Assembly: GCA_036897095.1 (NCBI GenBank)
Contig: JAYMSP010001948.1
Span: 1 to 27,520 of the forward strand
Source: Plantago elongata
Lineage: Eukaryota; Streptophyta; Magnoliopsida; Lamiales; Plantaginaceae
Direction of reading: 5' to 3'
DNA: 27,520 nt
Below, in pieces: positions 8,614 through 17,795 of this stretch. The notes under the pieces were generated by a model. The model did not search any database and had not been told where the DNA came from. It worked only from the letters and a program-made list of their open reading frames with translations. Made by a program: the position numbers and the translations under genes. The stretch's first letter is position 1; each line of letters opens with the position of its first letter.

Positions 8614-8811
8614 ATGTCTAACATTCCTGATGAGGTGTTCAAGGAAATCCTTTCTCGTGTACCGGCTGAGCACCTTCTCAGGAGCCGGTGCGTGTCAAAA
8701 AGATGGAAATCATGTATTGACCATCCTGCGTTTGGCAAGCTACAATTAGATCAAAGAAAATTCGAGGAGATGATGATCACAATTTTCGTAAAGCGATATG
8801 GTCCATAGAGA
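8614..8811 (+). pseudogene. F-box domain exon of a decayed F-box gene
   Basis: The frame from ATG 8614 begins with a complete F-box: MSNIPDEVFKEILSRVPAEH, then LLRSRCVSKRWKSCIDHPAFG. This shows the expected pattern of an IP/LP start, an E-I-L-x-R-V/L-P core, and R-x-R-x-V-S-K-x-W followed by hydrophobic I-D-x-P-x-F. F-box proteins bind SKP1 and select substrates for SCF ubiquitin ligases. A TAG ends the frame after 65 codons, so only the F-box is present. A GTAAGT donor-like site follows at 8818-8823. The C-terminal substrate domain is probably the decayed segment at 10021-11029. A 5' leader with an in-frame upstream ATG is not evident; a short overlapping frame at 8567-8749 is a shadow. Probably a pseudogene, though an intron skipping the stop cannot be excluded. 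Confidence 0.75.
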
Positions 8812-8823
8812 GATATGGTAAGT

Positions 8824-9501
8824 GTTTTCAAATACCATTGCAATCACTGAAATTTTAAAACGGTAAAAAAATAAAATCATTTAGAGCACTTTTTATAGGA
8901 GCCTTATAATCAACCCTAAACCTAAATCTAAGCTAAAAAAACAAGAATAGTCCTAAAACAACAAAACCCCAGGCACCCTAAATTGGTAGGTCACACCATA
9001 ACTCAATCTTAATTTTTAGCACTGCGAGAATATATTCTCATAGATGTGCCTGCGGAAGCATTTCGTAGGAGCAATCAATTGCATCATTTTACTTCAGTTT
9101 CTACTTTCTCGTATATGCATAATTAATACCAATCTTCATCTAATCTACTTGATTAATTTTTAATTTTAAACACACACACACACACACATAATATTCAATC
9201 AATTAATAATTAAATGAATCTCCTTGAATTTTTTGAACTATGTATATTAATGACTTTGATATTATGAGTAAGTATTCTTCAATACGATTTTTAAATAATT
9301 TATAGAAAGACGAATTTATTTTGTCAAAAAAATTATTGATGTTATTAATCAAAACATTTATGTTCTCAACATTAGTGTTATATTACCACAAAGACTTATT
9401 TCGTCAATTACATAGATGTTTTAATTAATTAAATAAATAATTCTCTCGATTACATATTTCGTCTCTAAATAAATTATATATCAAGAGACCGATTTTCATG
9501 A
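8824..9501. other. AT-rich spacer with an (AC)n microsatellite
   Basis: No coding sequence was recognised between the F-box exon and the S3 insertion. It contains an (AC)n run of about nine units at 9170-9188 and long A/T tracts. It could be an intron or decayed middle part of the F-box gene. Confidence 0.5.
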
Positions 9502-9517
9502 GCCTTGTGTACTATTA
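9502..9517 (+). repeat. 16-bp direct repeat, left copy
   Basis: GCCTTGTGTACTATTA occurs here and again, identically, at 9771-9786, immediately flanking the inserted segment that contains the ribosomal protein S3 fragment. The pair has the length expected of a target-site duplication made by LINE-type retroposition. Confidence 0.7.
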
Positions 9518-9540
9518 ATTTTTTTTTCAACAAAATTGTG

Positions 9541-9770
9541 TTCAAGGATCATAGACAGTTCAAGGAATACATTGATGCTGCTGCTGGACACGTTCTATTG
9601 AGACAGGGAGTACTAGGTATCAAGGTCAAGTTCATGCTTGACTGGGATCCCAAAGGAAAGCAGGGTCCAACAACTTCTCTTCCTATCTTGTCACCATTAG
9701 TCCCCCCAAGGAAGAAGTAGAATACATCACTCCAAATCTGAAACCTGCTGAGGTTGAGGTGCATCAGATG
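9541..9770 (+). pseudogene. RPS3: Ribosomal protein S3 (uS3) C-terminal fragment
   Basis: The translation contains the highly conserved eukaryotic uS3 end: [15 protein letters not shown], then [20 protein letters not shown]. In plants this is followed by a PLPD(L/I)VTI-PPKEEE tail. Here a one-base loss near 9684 (the Asp codon) shifts the frame; the tail [11 protein letters not shown] continues in another frame to 9770. About eight residues just before KEYID are also missing compared with the family. Only the last quarter of the roughly 230-residue protein is present, with no start codon and no promoter, so it is a non-functional fragment. Exact 16-bp direct repeats flank the segment, and it lies inside the F-box locus. 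Confidence 0.9.
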
Positions 9771-9786
9771 GCCTTGTGTACTATTA
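9771..9786 (+). repeat. 16-bp direct repeat, right copy
   Basis: Identical to 9502-9517. It begins directly after the S3-derived sequence, with no poly-A between them; the only homopolymer run inside the insert is T9-10 next to the left repeat (9519-9527). Confidence 0.7.
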
Positions 9787-10020
9787 TTAATGTAATTAAG
9801 ACGAACATATATCATTTGAAACCTCACTCTTTTTTTTTGCTTAATAATATTAATTATTTTCTAAAAACCTAATAATATATAACGTCACACAACCAAAAAC
9901 ATACATATAATTATAACTACATAAACATTAAATAAGTAATTAAGCATGAAGATGGTGAACTATATAATACATTTCTTAGAATAATAATGAGAATAATACT
10001 ACATATAAAACTTCTTTTTA

Positions 10021-11029
10021 ACATAAAATATGAGTCCTGAGGTTAGAGAAAATGTTGTGGATAGTCTCAATTTTTTAGGATATGGTGTTAGTGGAAAATT
10101 TAGTACCAAAATTATAGGAATCCTACAAAAACTGCTCTTAGAACTAAAAGCCTTGTGTATGCTATGGGGAGGTGGTAGTTTACCGGTACCTTTTTGTGGT
10201 GGGTTTATGCTAGGTCGTAACGAGTTGTATAATATTTGTACTATGAGTTCCAACCAATTCCCCCTCTATCTGCATGTGATCTGAGTTTGCCATCTAGTAT
10301 TAAGGCCCTAGGGTATGATGGTCATAGTGAAGATTATAGGGTTTTGGAGATCGAAACAGAAGAACTTGTAGAAGGACAAGGATTGGATGTATCTAGTATT
10401 AAATCTGCTGGAGCTGTTTGGGTTTACTCTGTTAAATTAAAATAATGGTGCAAAAGTAGTACTAGATTTGATCCTTCTGTGAACCTGGTTAATGATGGTG
10501 TAATCTTGATGGTTTCATTCATTTGATAGGGCTTGATGATGAGAACTCTATCATCATATCTTTTAATATGCATGCGGAAAAACGATCAACACTTCCTATG
10601 CCAAAAATGGGAAGCAGGCCACTATTTATCGATAATTTGGACGGAAGCTTGATTGTAACCGCTCAGGGGTCGTATTAGTTGGCTTTTGAAGTGTGGGAGT
10701 TGAAAGGGTATGGAAAAGAGAACAAACTTGTGAAGTTGATTTTAGATAAAGTTCCAAGGAAATATGTAGACAACATAAGGGTTGTAGCATACCTGAAGTC
10801 ACATCGCCAGATTGTTATACGAGCACGAGGGGAAGAGTCTGACGCTCTCTTCTAGACTGTTATCGATGTGGAGCAAATGGTGCATAAAACTATATTTAAG
10901 CCCATGAATGATATTTGTTCACTCCAGGTTCTCCCTGCAAGCTTGCTTGAAAAGGCACATTATGCGGACACTGATACATTAAACATGAAGGTGGTGGAGA
11001 TCGTTGATGTTGAACAATCAACTTTTTAG
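10021..11029 (+). pseudogene. Decayed F-box-associated (FBA) domain, C-terminal part of an F-box gene
   Basis: This segment encodes pieces typical of the C-terminal domain of plant F-box proteins: IKALGYDGHSEDYRVLEIE (10280-10360, the family's 'GYD..SDDYKVV' strand), VWVYSVKLK ('VYSLKSDSW'-like), DDENSII(I)SFNMHAEKRS ('I.SFD...E.F..LPLP'), LDGSLIV, and FEVWELKGYGKE ('VWVMKEYG'). The frame shifts more than once (for example near 10440-10540), and TAG stops sit at 10676-10678 and 10853-10855. The final stop is the TAG at 11027-11029. The orientation and 1.2 kb distance fit the 3' half of the F-box gene starting at 8614. FBA domains recognise ubiquitination targets; this one cannot be translated intact. 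It is clearly a pseudogene unless cryptic introns remove the defects. Confidence 0.75.
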
Positions 11030-12126
11030 AATTATTTGTTAATAAAAAAAGGCCCATTTTATTGCTTTATTCGTAGTGGTTTCTTCACCAGGGATGTTTG
11101 TTAGATTTTAGGAGATTTATAAGGTGTTCAGGTCTTTTGGTTCAGGAGTAATACGATAGAACTTCTGGTTTTATGAGATTGATTCTATAACTTGGAATTT
11201 TTTTTGGTATAGTGTTTTGGGTTATGGTGCTTATGATTATTGTATAGGTTGTTTTAGATTACTTGGTATAGATGAATCGATTTCTCCGCTAGTGTTTATA
11301 TTGGATCAGGAACTCACCTTCTATTTTGTGCATTGAAGATAACTTTCAGCAAGGCAGTTGAATCCTCATATGTGAGCAAATCAGGGAGAAGAGAGCAACA
11401 TTTACTATTTGGTTCAGGAACATCAGGGAAGTACAAAAAGCATTTCGTTTTTTCTCTGCTTTAGTGGCTGCTCCAGTTTCACGAAAATCCTAGGAGTAAC
11501 TATGAAGAACATCAGAAATTTTAGGACTAATATTCTTATGGTTCTATAGCTATCAGGCTCATATAAACCGCCATGAATGCTGTGTATTTTTGTATATTCT
11601 AGTAGATAAGTTTAGTTTTGTAACAATGCGGTGATGTAACAACTCGGGATCACCTCCCTTGTATATTCATATTGTTTTGATCCATCTAGTAGGATGTGAT
11701 GTTCATGGCTTTCAGAATTCGTATGTTTGCAACATCTGATATATATATATTTTTTCCTAGTTGTGGCTTGGTGTAAAATTTGGTGGCAAGTGTCAAGTTT
11801 AAACGCTTGCAAGTACCATGAACCAGTGCAACTACCTTGGACCGGACCAATTTCTAATAAAACAGAGTCTGGTTAAGAAATAAGTTTACAATAGGTTAGA
11901 GTCTTACAATAACCAAATGATATAAATATCAAATGCAGTTGAATTTATCTCGACATCCAAAAATAAATTCAGTAAGACACTGAATTCAGTAAGATTCTAG
12001 TCCTTCTAACTACCTATAGATACACTTGAATTCAAACTGCAATCACGATAAAACGAACACTGAGACCAATTAAATGAGCAAACACGCATAAATTTTTCGA
12101 TTTATTGTGTGGAAAGGCTTCGTTAT
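11030..12126. other. Intergenic sequence without a recognisable gene
   Basis: The first part follows the F-box-associated stop and may be its 3' untranslated region (AATAAA-like AATAAAAAAAG at 11040). A short AT microsatellite (TATATATATATA) lies near 11741-11752. Short frames on both strands have no recognisable features. Confidence 0.45.
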
Positions 12127-14430
12127 TCACTCAGTGCTTGGAATGTTCACACTTGTGAATCTCGTCTGACACCCCGAAACACTTACACCCCCCAAATCCA
12201 TCGAGTTGTAATCCGGATGATCTGGGGTCCAACGACAATAAATAAGCACCGACCGTATTCCATCTTCAAAGGAAGTACAAAAATATGTCTTCAGTTCTTC
12301 ATATGTTCTGATAAGCTTCGAATTATTTTTTCCACCAGTTGGTGCTTCAATTGAGAAGCTATTAATCCTAGTAAATTCTTCTAATCGACTAAATATATCG
12401 GTGTCATGGATGCCATGCTTCAAGTCTACCAATTTCAACGAATCTATATCAGCCACACGGATGCATTCCGACTCGTTCTCATTTGATCCGGATGATAGCT
12501 TTGCGCACAGGTCAATACTTGTCCTACGAAGAAATGAATTCAAAATAAACACAATAATTAGGGAATTTTTTGTACGGGAGGTCTCAAAATAGAGAGAAAA
12601 GTTCAGTCCAACACTGATAGAGAATGCACCTTCCACGCAAAAACAAAATAATAATTATGAATTCTTATGTCAATACTGATAAACATAAAAGGGTGGTTGG
12701 TAAATTTTGTCATACCAATGGAGATGATGCAACAAGAACCCAAAATTTTCTACTTGCCAGAAGTCATTCTTAACTACCTAACCAAACAGATACTTTTAAT
12801 TCTGCTAACATAATTCTTATCCACATTTCAACATTATTGTCTAAAAACAAAGAATGCAGGATTGGCATACAGGCTCATAGCATGTAGGAAAAATAGGCAA
12901 AGCCGTTCAGATTGGCATATCGAGTTCATAGAAAACAACATTAACCTGATGTAAAATTCGTTTGCTCTGTGCGCATAAATAAACTCCACCAATCTAGCGC
13001 GAGCTGATAATGACTCCCCGTGCAGTGTCATCATCCATGATAATGGGTGAGAAAAATGCATCCACATAATTGATCAATCTACTAGAGATGAGAAGATAGA
13101 CATTAAGTTACTTATTGGTGTTAGAGTTCTATTAACATCTTCCCTAACCAACATGATGAGACTCGTGTACGGGCCATAGTCATAACTACAATTACATTGC
13201 AAGAAAAATTTATGCCCCTGTTGTGCCAAAGGGAAACTTAATTCAATTTACTAATGAGTATAACATACCTATTATACTGATACGACACAAATGATCCTGC
13301 TTCGAATTTGAAACTCTTGGTCCAACCTTTCTGTGGAAAGGTTTCTTTATAGTTCAACCTGTGCCTGTATCCGAAATGGCGCACCTACATATAATCCATA
13401 ATTATGTAACATATCGGTACTCATTCAATATCACTACCTGATGCATTAATTAAATATAGCGCTCAACGAATTCTAAAAACTTTATATAAACCTCACATCA
13501 CTCTTGATGATCCCTCACCTTTCCTTGTTGCATTCAATAGTCCCTGATAGCGTGTCACATATGCTTACTGAAAAAAAAAATTCCCATATAAATGGCATCG
13601 TAATAGTTTTGCACTTTGATGGATCACCAAGGTATCGGGTTCCTTTTTGGAACCCTCTGTTATACGTCGTTAAAGCTTCTACTTCAATTTCTTTATCCTT
13701 TGTTTTAAACCACCACTACATTTAGTAAACTGAAAGAGTAAGTTTGAGAGGGACAATATATGAGCATACTTAGTCTAGTAACTCTAGTAAATGATTGATA
13801 TAAGTTGGTTTCTTACTGTCCACTTCGTCGGAAAAACCCAGTGGCAACTATCAACGGGGTCATCTTTTCTCTAATACCAAATGAGGTTGGAAAGAAAGTT
13901 AATGACATGCTTGATTTATCCTTAATTCAAGCATTTAAGCTCATGGCCACATATAAGAGTTTAATGGTTAGTGAATAAAAATTTTTACAGTGTCAGACAT
14001 CCATTGAGTTTCATAAGAATGGCTCAGAAGGTCTCATCCTGAGTGCCAAAGATCAAAACTGGCCACTTGTTCCTTGTGTTCAAGAACATAATAAATACTA
14101 CCAGTAAACGAACTTTTGAATATGGATAACACAAAAAAGGCTGATTTCATAACTTACGATTTTGGAAGTCCACTCTTCAGAGTTAGATAGGTTTCAAGTT
14201 TTGGATAGATAAGTGGCATCGCTTCAATTACGGTTTCAAAAATGTCTTTTGATTTGGTCACCGATTCTGACATTATGTCATCAGAATCATGGTTCATAGG
14301 GACATCCTTTACGATAAGGTCTTCTGGTCCAATATGCTAAGCGGTATTACTTTTGCTGATGTTTGAAGATTCAGGAAGGCAATCATTCTCTTCAATTTTG
14401 CAACTATTCTCCACAACTTTGCAACTATTA
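12127..14430 (-). pseudogene. Downstream exons of a multi-exon minus-strand pseudogene, function unrecognised
   Basis: Several minus-strand segments look like exons between plant splice signals. One (about 14430-14158) encodes an acidic, serine-rich stretch (MSESVTKSKDIFETVIEA, then LIYPKLETYLTLKSGLPKS) ending at a GTAAGT donor; it has one in-frame TAG. Exon 13384-13269 (FGYRHRLNYKETFPQKGWTK) runs from a TATGTAG acceptor to a GTATGT donor. Exon 13081-12946 joins it in frame across the splice (INYVDAFFSPIIMDDDTARG) with one TAG. The last (12523-12127) follows a TTCGTAG acceptor and ends at a stop (IDSLKLVDLKHGIHDTDIFS, then YEELKTYFCTSFEDG). I do not recognise the family. It may continue the Ulp1-like pseudogene immediately upstream, as order and strand agree, but not all splice phases could be reconciled. 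Confidence 0.45.
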
Positions 14431-14920
14431 GGGGTGCTTGTAAAATGTCACAATTATCAATTCTCCTGCATCTACAACATACTGTAAATAAAGAAGTCAG
14501 AACCATCATTATGACAAAGTAGTAGAAAAAGATATGTATCTGTACCCCTTTCTGACCGTGCAATCCAGCATGGAACAACATATGCAAACAAAGAAACACT
14601 CCAGCATATCCTTTGACAAAATGATAAACACTTTGAAATTCAACGACAATTCACTTAAGTTTTGAATTTTAGGTTTATCAACTACCAGGAGTGGTACTAA
14701 CTCTTTTTTCTGATCAATGCTACTTTCTTCATCAAATTATATCTTGAATGAATCCAAATCCTTTGTTATTAACTTCATGGCTCTTCCATAAACAACAGTC
14801 AAGTAGGTCAACAGGAAGACAATGTTGCATAACTACTAATAATAAAAAGTTCATAAACATCAATTGATGAGAAAGACAATGTTGCATAACTACTAATAAG
14901 GTTAACTGAAAACGTCATAC

Positions 14921-16424
14921 CGCTTCCTTAATGCTGGAAGTCCTCTGCATTTTTTGCTCATTTTCAGGAAGAGTATCAACTATTTCAATCAACTGACTGT
15001 CCATGTTGAATATTGTGCAGAACCAATGATCTTTCGGATATTTCTGTGAAACAAAGACACGTTTCGGCACCTTCCCCTGTTGTACATAATGCCCATCTCT
15101 ACAAACCTCCTTGCTTATTACGGTAGGCATGAATATGTATCCTTTTCCATTCGCTATCGCATTATTTTTGCAAATGCGTGAGACACATTCAATCACCTGA
15201 ATAACATTATTGAGATCATTCATCAAGCACCATCCCGATATATGATCCCCATATAAATCAATCATTAAGTACTAAAATTTTGTCTCACATTTTTAGAGAA
15301 TATTGCAGCTACCACTAGGAACTATTGCACATCACCTATGGTTAGAATGCAGCCCTTGATGTCGATAAATTTGTCTCTGCAAGGATATACAAAATACATT
15401 GTAGTATAGTAAGTTAGTAACTAGATGATGACAACAAACAAATATAAAACAAAAATAAATACATAGCAAATTTTGTAACATAAAATGAATACCTCTGTTG
15501 GAGCCATATTTGTTGAACAAATTTAAGAATACGACATCAGTGAACAGGCTTTGTGGCAATTCTGTGTCATTATCGGAGCACAGTTCGTGCTCCATATCAT
15601 CATTTTCAGTTACTATGAGAACTCCGTTATCGCATGACTTGACAGGTTCGGTAGGCAAATCTGCAATATCCTCCTCGCATTCGACTGGTCCGTATCATCA
15701 ACTTTGTGACACGTCTCATCTCGTAAGGATTCATTATCAAAAATGGGTTCTTCCTTGCTATCATTTGGGTTACTATAACCTATGCATTTAACCATAGAGA
15801 TTTTGATTGCATTAGCTATTAGATGGGGCAGTCCATCTATAGCACCTTACGGTCCGAATTGTTTATGGTTTTTGTAATCTTCTGGGGAAGAACATGTAAA
15901 GATTCGTTCAAAACCTTCACTCTCGTAGTATATCAAGATCCATCCCATTGTTCCTATAACCACCGGCGGGACTACTACTCCCGTTTTTTTGCATGGGTTT
16001 TATCGATCCCCAAGGAGCTTGGTAGTTACCATCAATATCATCAGTTTGTTGATCCAAGTCCCTATAGTACTGGTAACCATTTCCTGTAAGACCATCACTA
16101 ACTGGATTTGCCTGTGACCCTTGAGATGCATGCTCGTCCTTGGATGTATTTCCTTCTCTTTCCTTCATCTAGATATGGTCTGCACCACCAGTAGCTAAAC
16201 ATAATGTTTCATCATATCCGTTGACCATGCATGCATGTCACAATTAATTCAAAGTTCAATTCTAAGAAAAAATAATTATCACATAGAGCATGTGTTGAGA
16301 ACCCTTATTGACTTTGTAAATACCCTCCAGCCTGTTTACAGTCTTCATTGATGGACATTATAATTTGTGGTGTCGGTTGCAAAACATATGGGCGAGAGTT
16401 AGACATAAATACTTGTTCCTCGAT
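14921..16424 (-). pseudogene. Ulp1-like (C48 cysteine protease) pseudogene, 5' and middle exons
   Basis: Proposed exons run 16424-16324, 16194-15493, 15374-15336 and 15271-14921. The first is open up to the copia copy B junction (NSRPYVLQPTPQIIMS) and ends at a GTATTT donor. The second holds a long Ser/Asp/Glu-rich region (GYSNPNDSKEEPIFDNESL; NDTELPQSLFTDVVFLN) broken by a TAG near 16170, a TAA near 15846 and frameshifts near 15917 and 15685. The short third reads FIDIKGCILTIG. The fourth contains DHWFCTIFNMDSQLIEIVD, matching the His-Trp ... Asp-Ser/Thr-Leu pattern of Ulp1-family proteases that remove SUMO, where His and Asp are catalytic. The expected later Q-x(5,6)-D-C-G cysteine motif was not found. 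Such domains are common both in host proteases and in Mutator-like transposons; which this is cannot be decided. Copy B interrupts its upstream exon. Confidence 0.55.
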
Positions 16425-17776
16425 TGTTGGTCTAGATAATGGCAAAGGAAAAGACTAGAGAAGTGGGGGTGAATAGTCTTTTCAAACTTTTGTCGATAAA
16501 CACTATTTCTCAGAAACTGGTGGGTTTCTCATACTTAAATTCAGAGAGCGGAAGACTTAAGCGATACATAAATGAGATTGTCCACTCGGTCTTTCTGACA
16601 CCTGGAATTCACTAGAATACACAATTGAGTTCACCTTATAATATATCCTATTCTAAGATCACTACTAACAAATGGTTCCCAACCGAATGTCCCCCTGAGT
16701 TTTTACTTAGCTCCTCGAGCCAAGTACTTCCTGTACTCAAGTTAACCTTGGTGTTTTTCATTGATTTCCCAAGCCAAGTACTTCATGTACTCCACGTCTT
16801 GATGGTGTTGGTTATAAGTTGATTTGTCTGGTGAGCTTCTCGTATAACTTTTCAAATTGGAAAGAGCTTAGAAGAGATAACACTACTTGATATACTTATT
16901 CGAAATATGGTAGGTTCTCTTTGTTGACCCAAGTACTTGGTATCCGTTCTAAAGAATGAGCTTCAGAAAAGGTATCCGAAAGGTCAACTCTTTCACGAAT
17001 AACAATCTCTTGTTATAGGTTCAGGATACTTAGAACTATTAGTTATTCTTCGAGCTATTTAGTCGCAACATAAAGCTTGGAGAATGGTAGTATGTATGCT
17101 TGAGAGACTTGCTTGAAAAGTAGATATGAGCATAGTTCGTGTGTGTATTTCTCGGCTTCTAAGTGGTGAATTCTAGTTCGTGTGTGTATTCTAGTTCGTG
17201 AGAGTTGTTTGAATAGTATTCTAGTTCCGAAAGTAGATATGAGCATAGTTCGTGTGTGTATTCTAGTTCGTGAGAGTTGTTTGAATAGTATCCGTTAGAC
17301 CTTCTCAAAATTCAATCTGTTGATATATTGAAATGAGTACTCAGAAGTCCCTTTCTCAATTTTGCAGAGAGGACTATGCATTGAGCGACTTTCCAGCCGG
17401 TGTAGTTAATGCACAATACTATTTCTTGTTTTGTAGTCTCAATGGACACATGAGCCTTTATAAAAGGTAGCATGCTCCTGAACTCAGTGATGTCATACAT
17501 TTAGAGACTTAACCTTATGTCTTCATAAACTTGTGCAATCTTCAGTGTTGAAATCTTTGATTAAAATCCATTGCTAGGATCCTTCTTCATGGCCTTCTCA
17601 GATATATAAAATAACATCAGAGACCTAATAATCCTATTATAAGTTAACTAGACTAACATACTAAGTGATTTCCTTTTTTACAATGTTCAAGTGAACCAAG
17701 AGTACTAGTCACCTTTTTGTACTAAAGATAAGTCATATGGTGATTGATAAAAAAATACTAACATATATTCCTAACA
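16425..17776 (-). repeat. 3' LTR of copia copy B
   Basis: The minus-strand LTR begins TGTTAGGAATATATG, directly after the polypurine tract, and ends ...GTCTAGACCAACA, so the ends form a TGTT...AACA inverted repeat. Length is about 1352 bp. The signature near the end, GACTATTCACCC then CTAGTCTTTTCC, is shared with copies A and C. Compared with copy C it carries a partial internal duplication (17118-17290). Several GTACTT-containing repeats (AGTACTTCATGTACTC and similar) are shared with copy C. Confidence 0.85.
17118..17290 (-). repeat. Imperfect tandem duplication inside the copy B LTR
   Basis: AAGTAGATATGAGCATAGTT followed by CGTGTGTGTA occurs at 17118-17147 and again at 17231-17260; GTGTGTATTCTAGTTCGTGA followed by GAGTTGTTTGAATAGTAT occurs twice, ending at 17219 and 17290. 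TAGTTCGTG recurs at least five times in this stretch. Copy C has a single version (26257-26335). Confidence 0.75.
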
Positions 17777-17795
17777 AATTCCCCCCTTTTTGATC
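17777..17795 (-). promoter_or_regulatory. Polypurine tract of copia copy B
   Basis: On the minus strand GATCAAAAAGGGGGGAATT lies directly before the LTR start TGTTAGGAAT. Such a purine run next to the 3' LTR primes plus-strand DNA synthesis. Copy C has a decayed version (TGATCAAGAAGGTGGAAATT); copy A lacks it because of its deletion. Confidence 0.85.

Noticed and set aside
8614-8811. Intact short F-box protein gene
   Set aside because: Only the F-box is encoded before a stop, and the apparent C-terminal half downstream is full of stops and shifts.
9505-9720. 71-codon open frame as a short functional S3-like gene
   Set aside because: It lacks the first three quarters of uS3, carries an internal deletion and a frameshift in the conserved tail, and has no own start region.
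12109-12354. 81-codon plus-strand open frame
   Set aside because: It overlaps the longer minus-strand exon 12523-12127, which has a splice acceptor and a natural stop.
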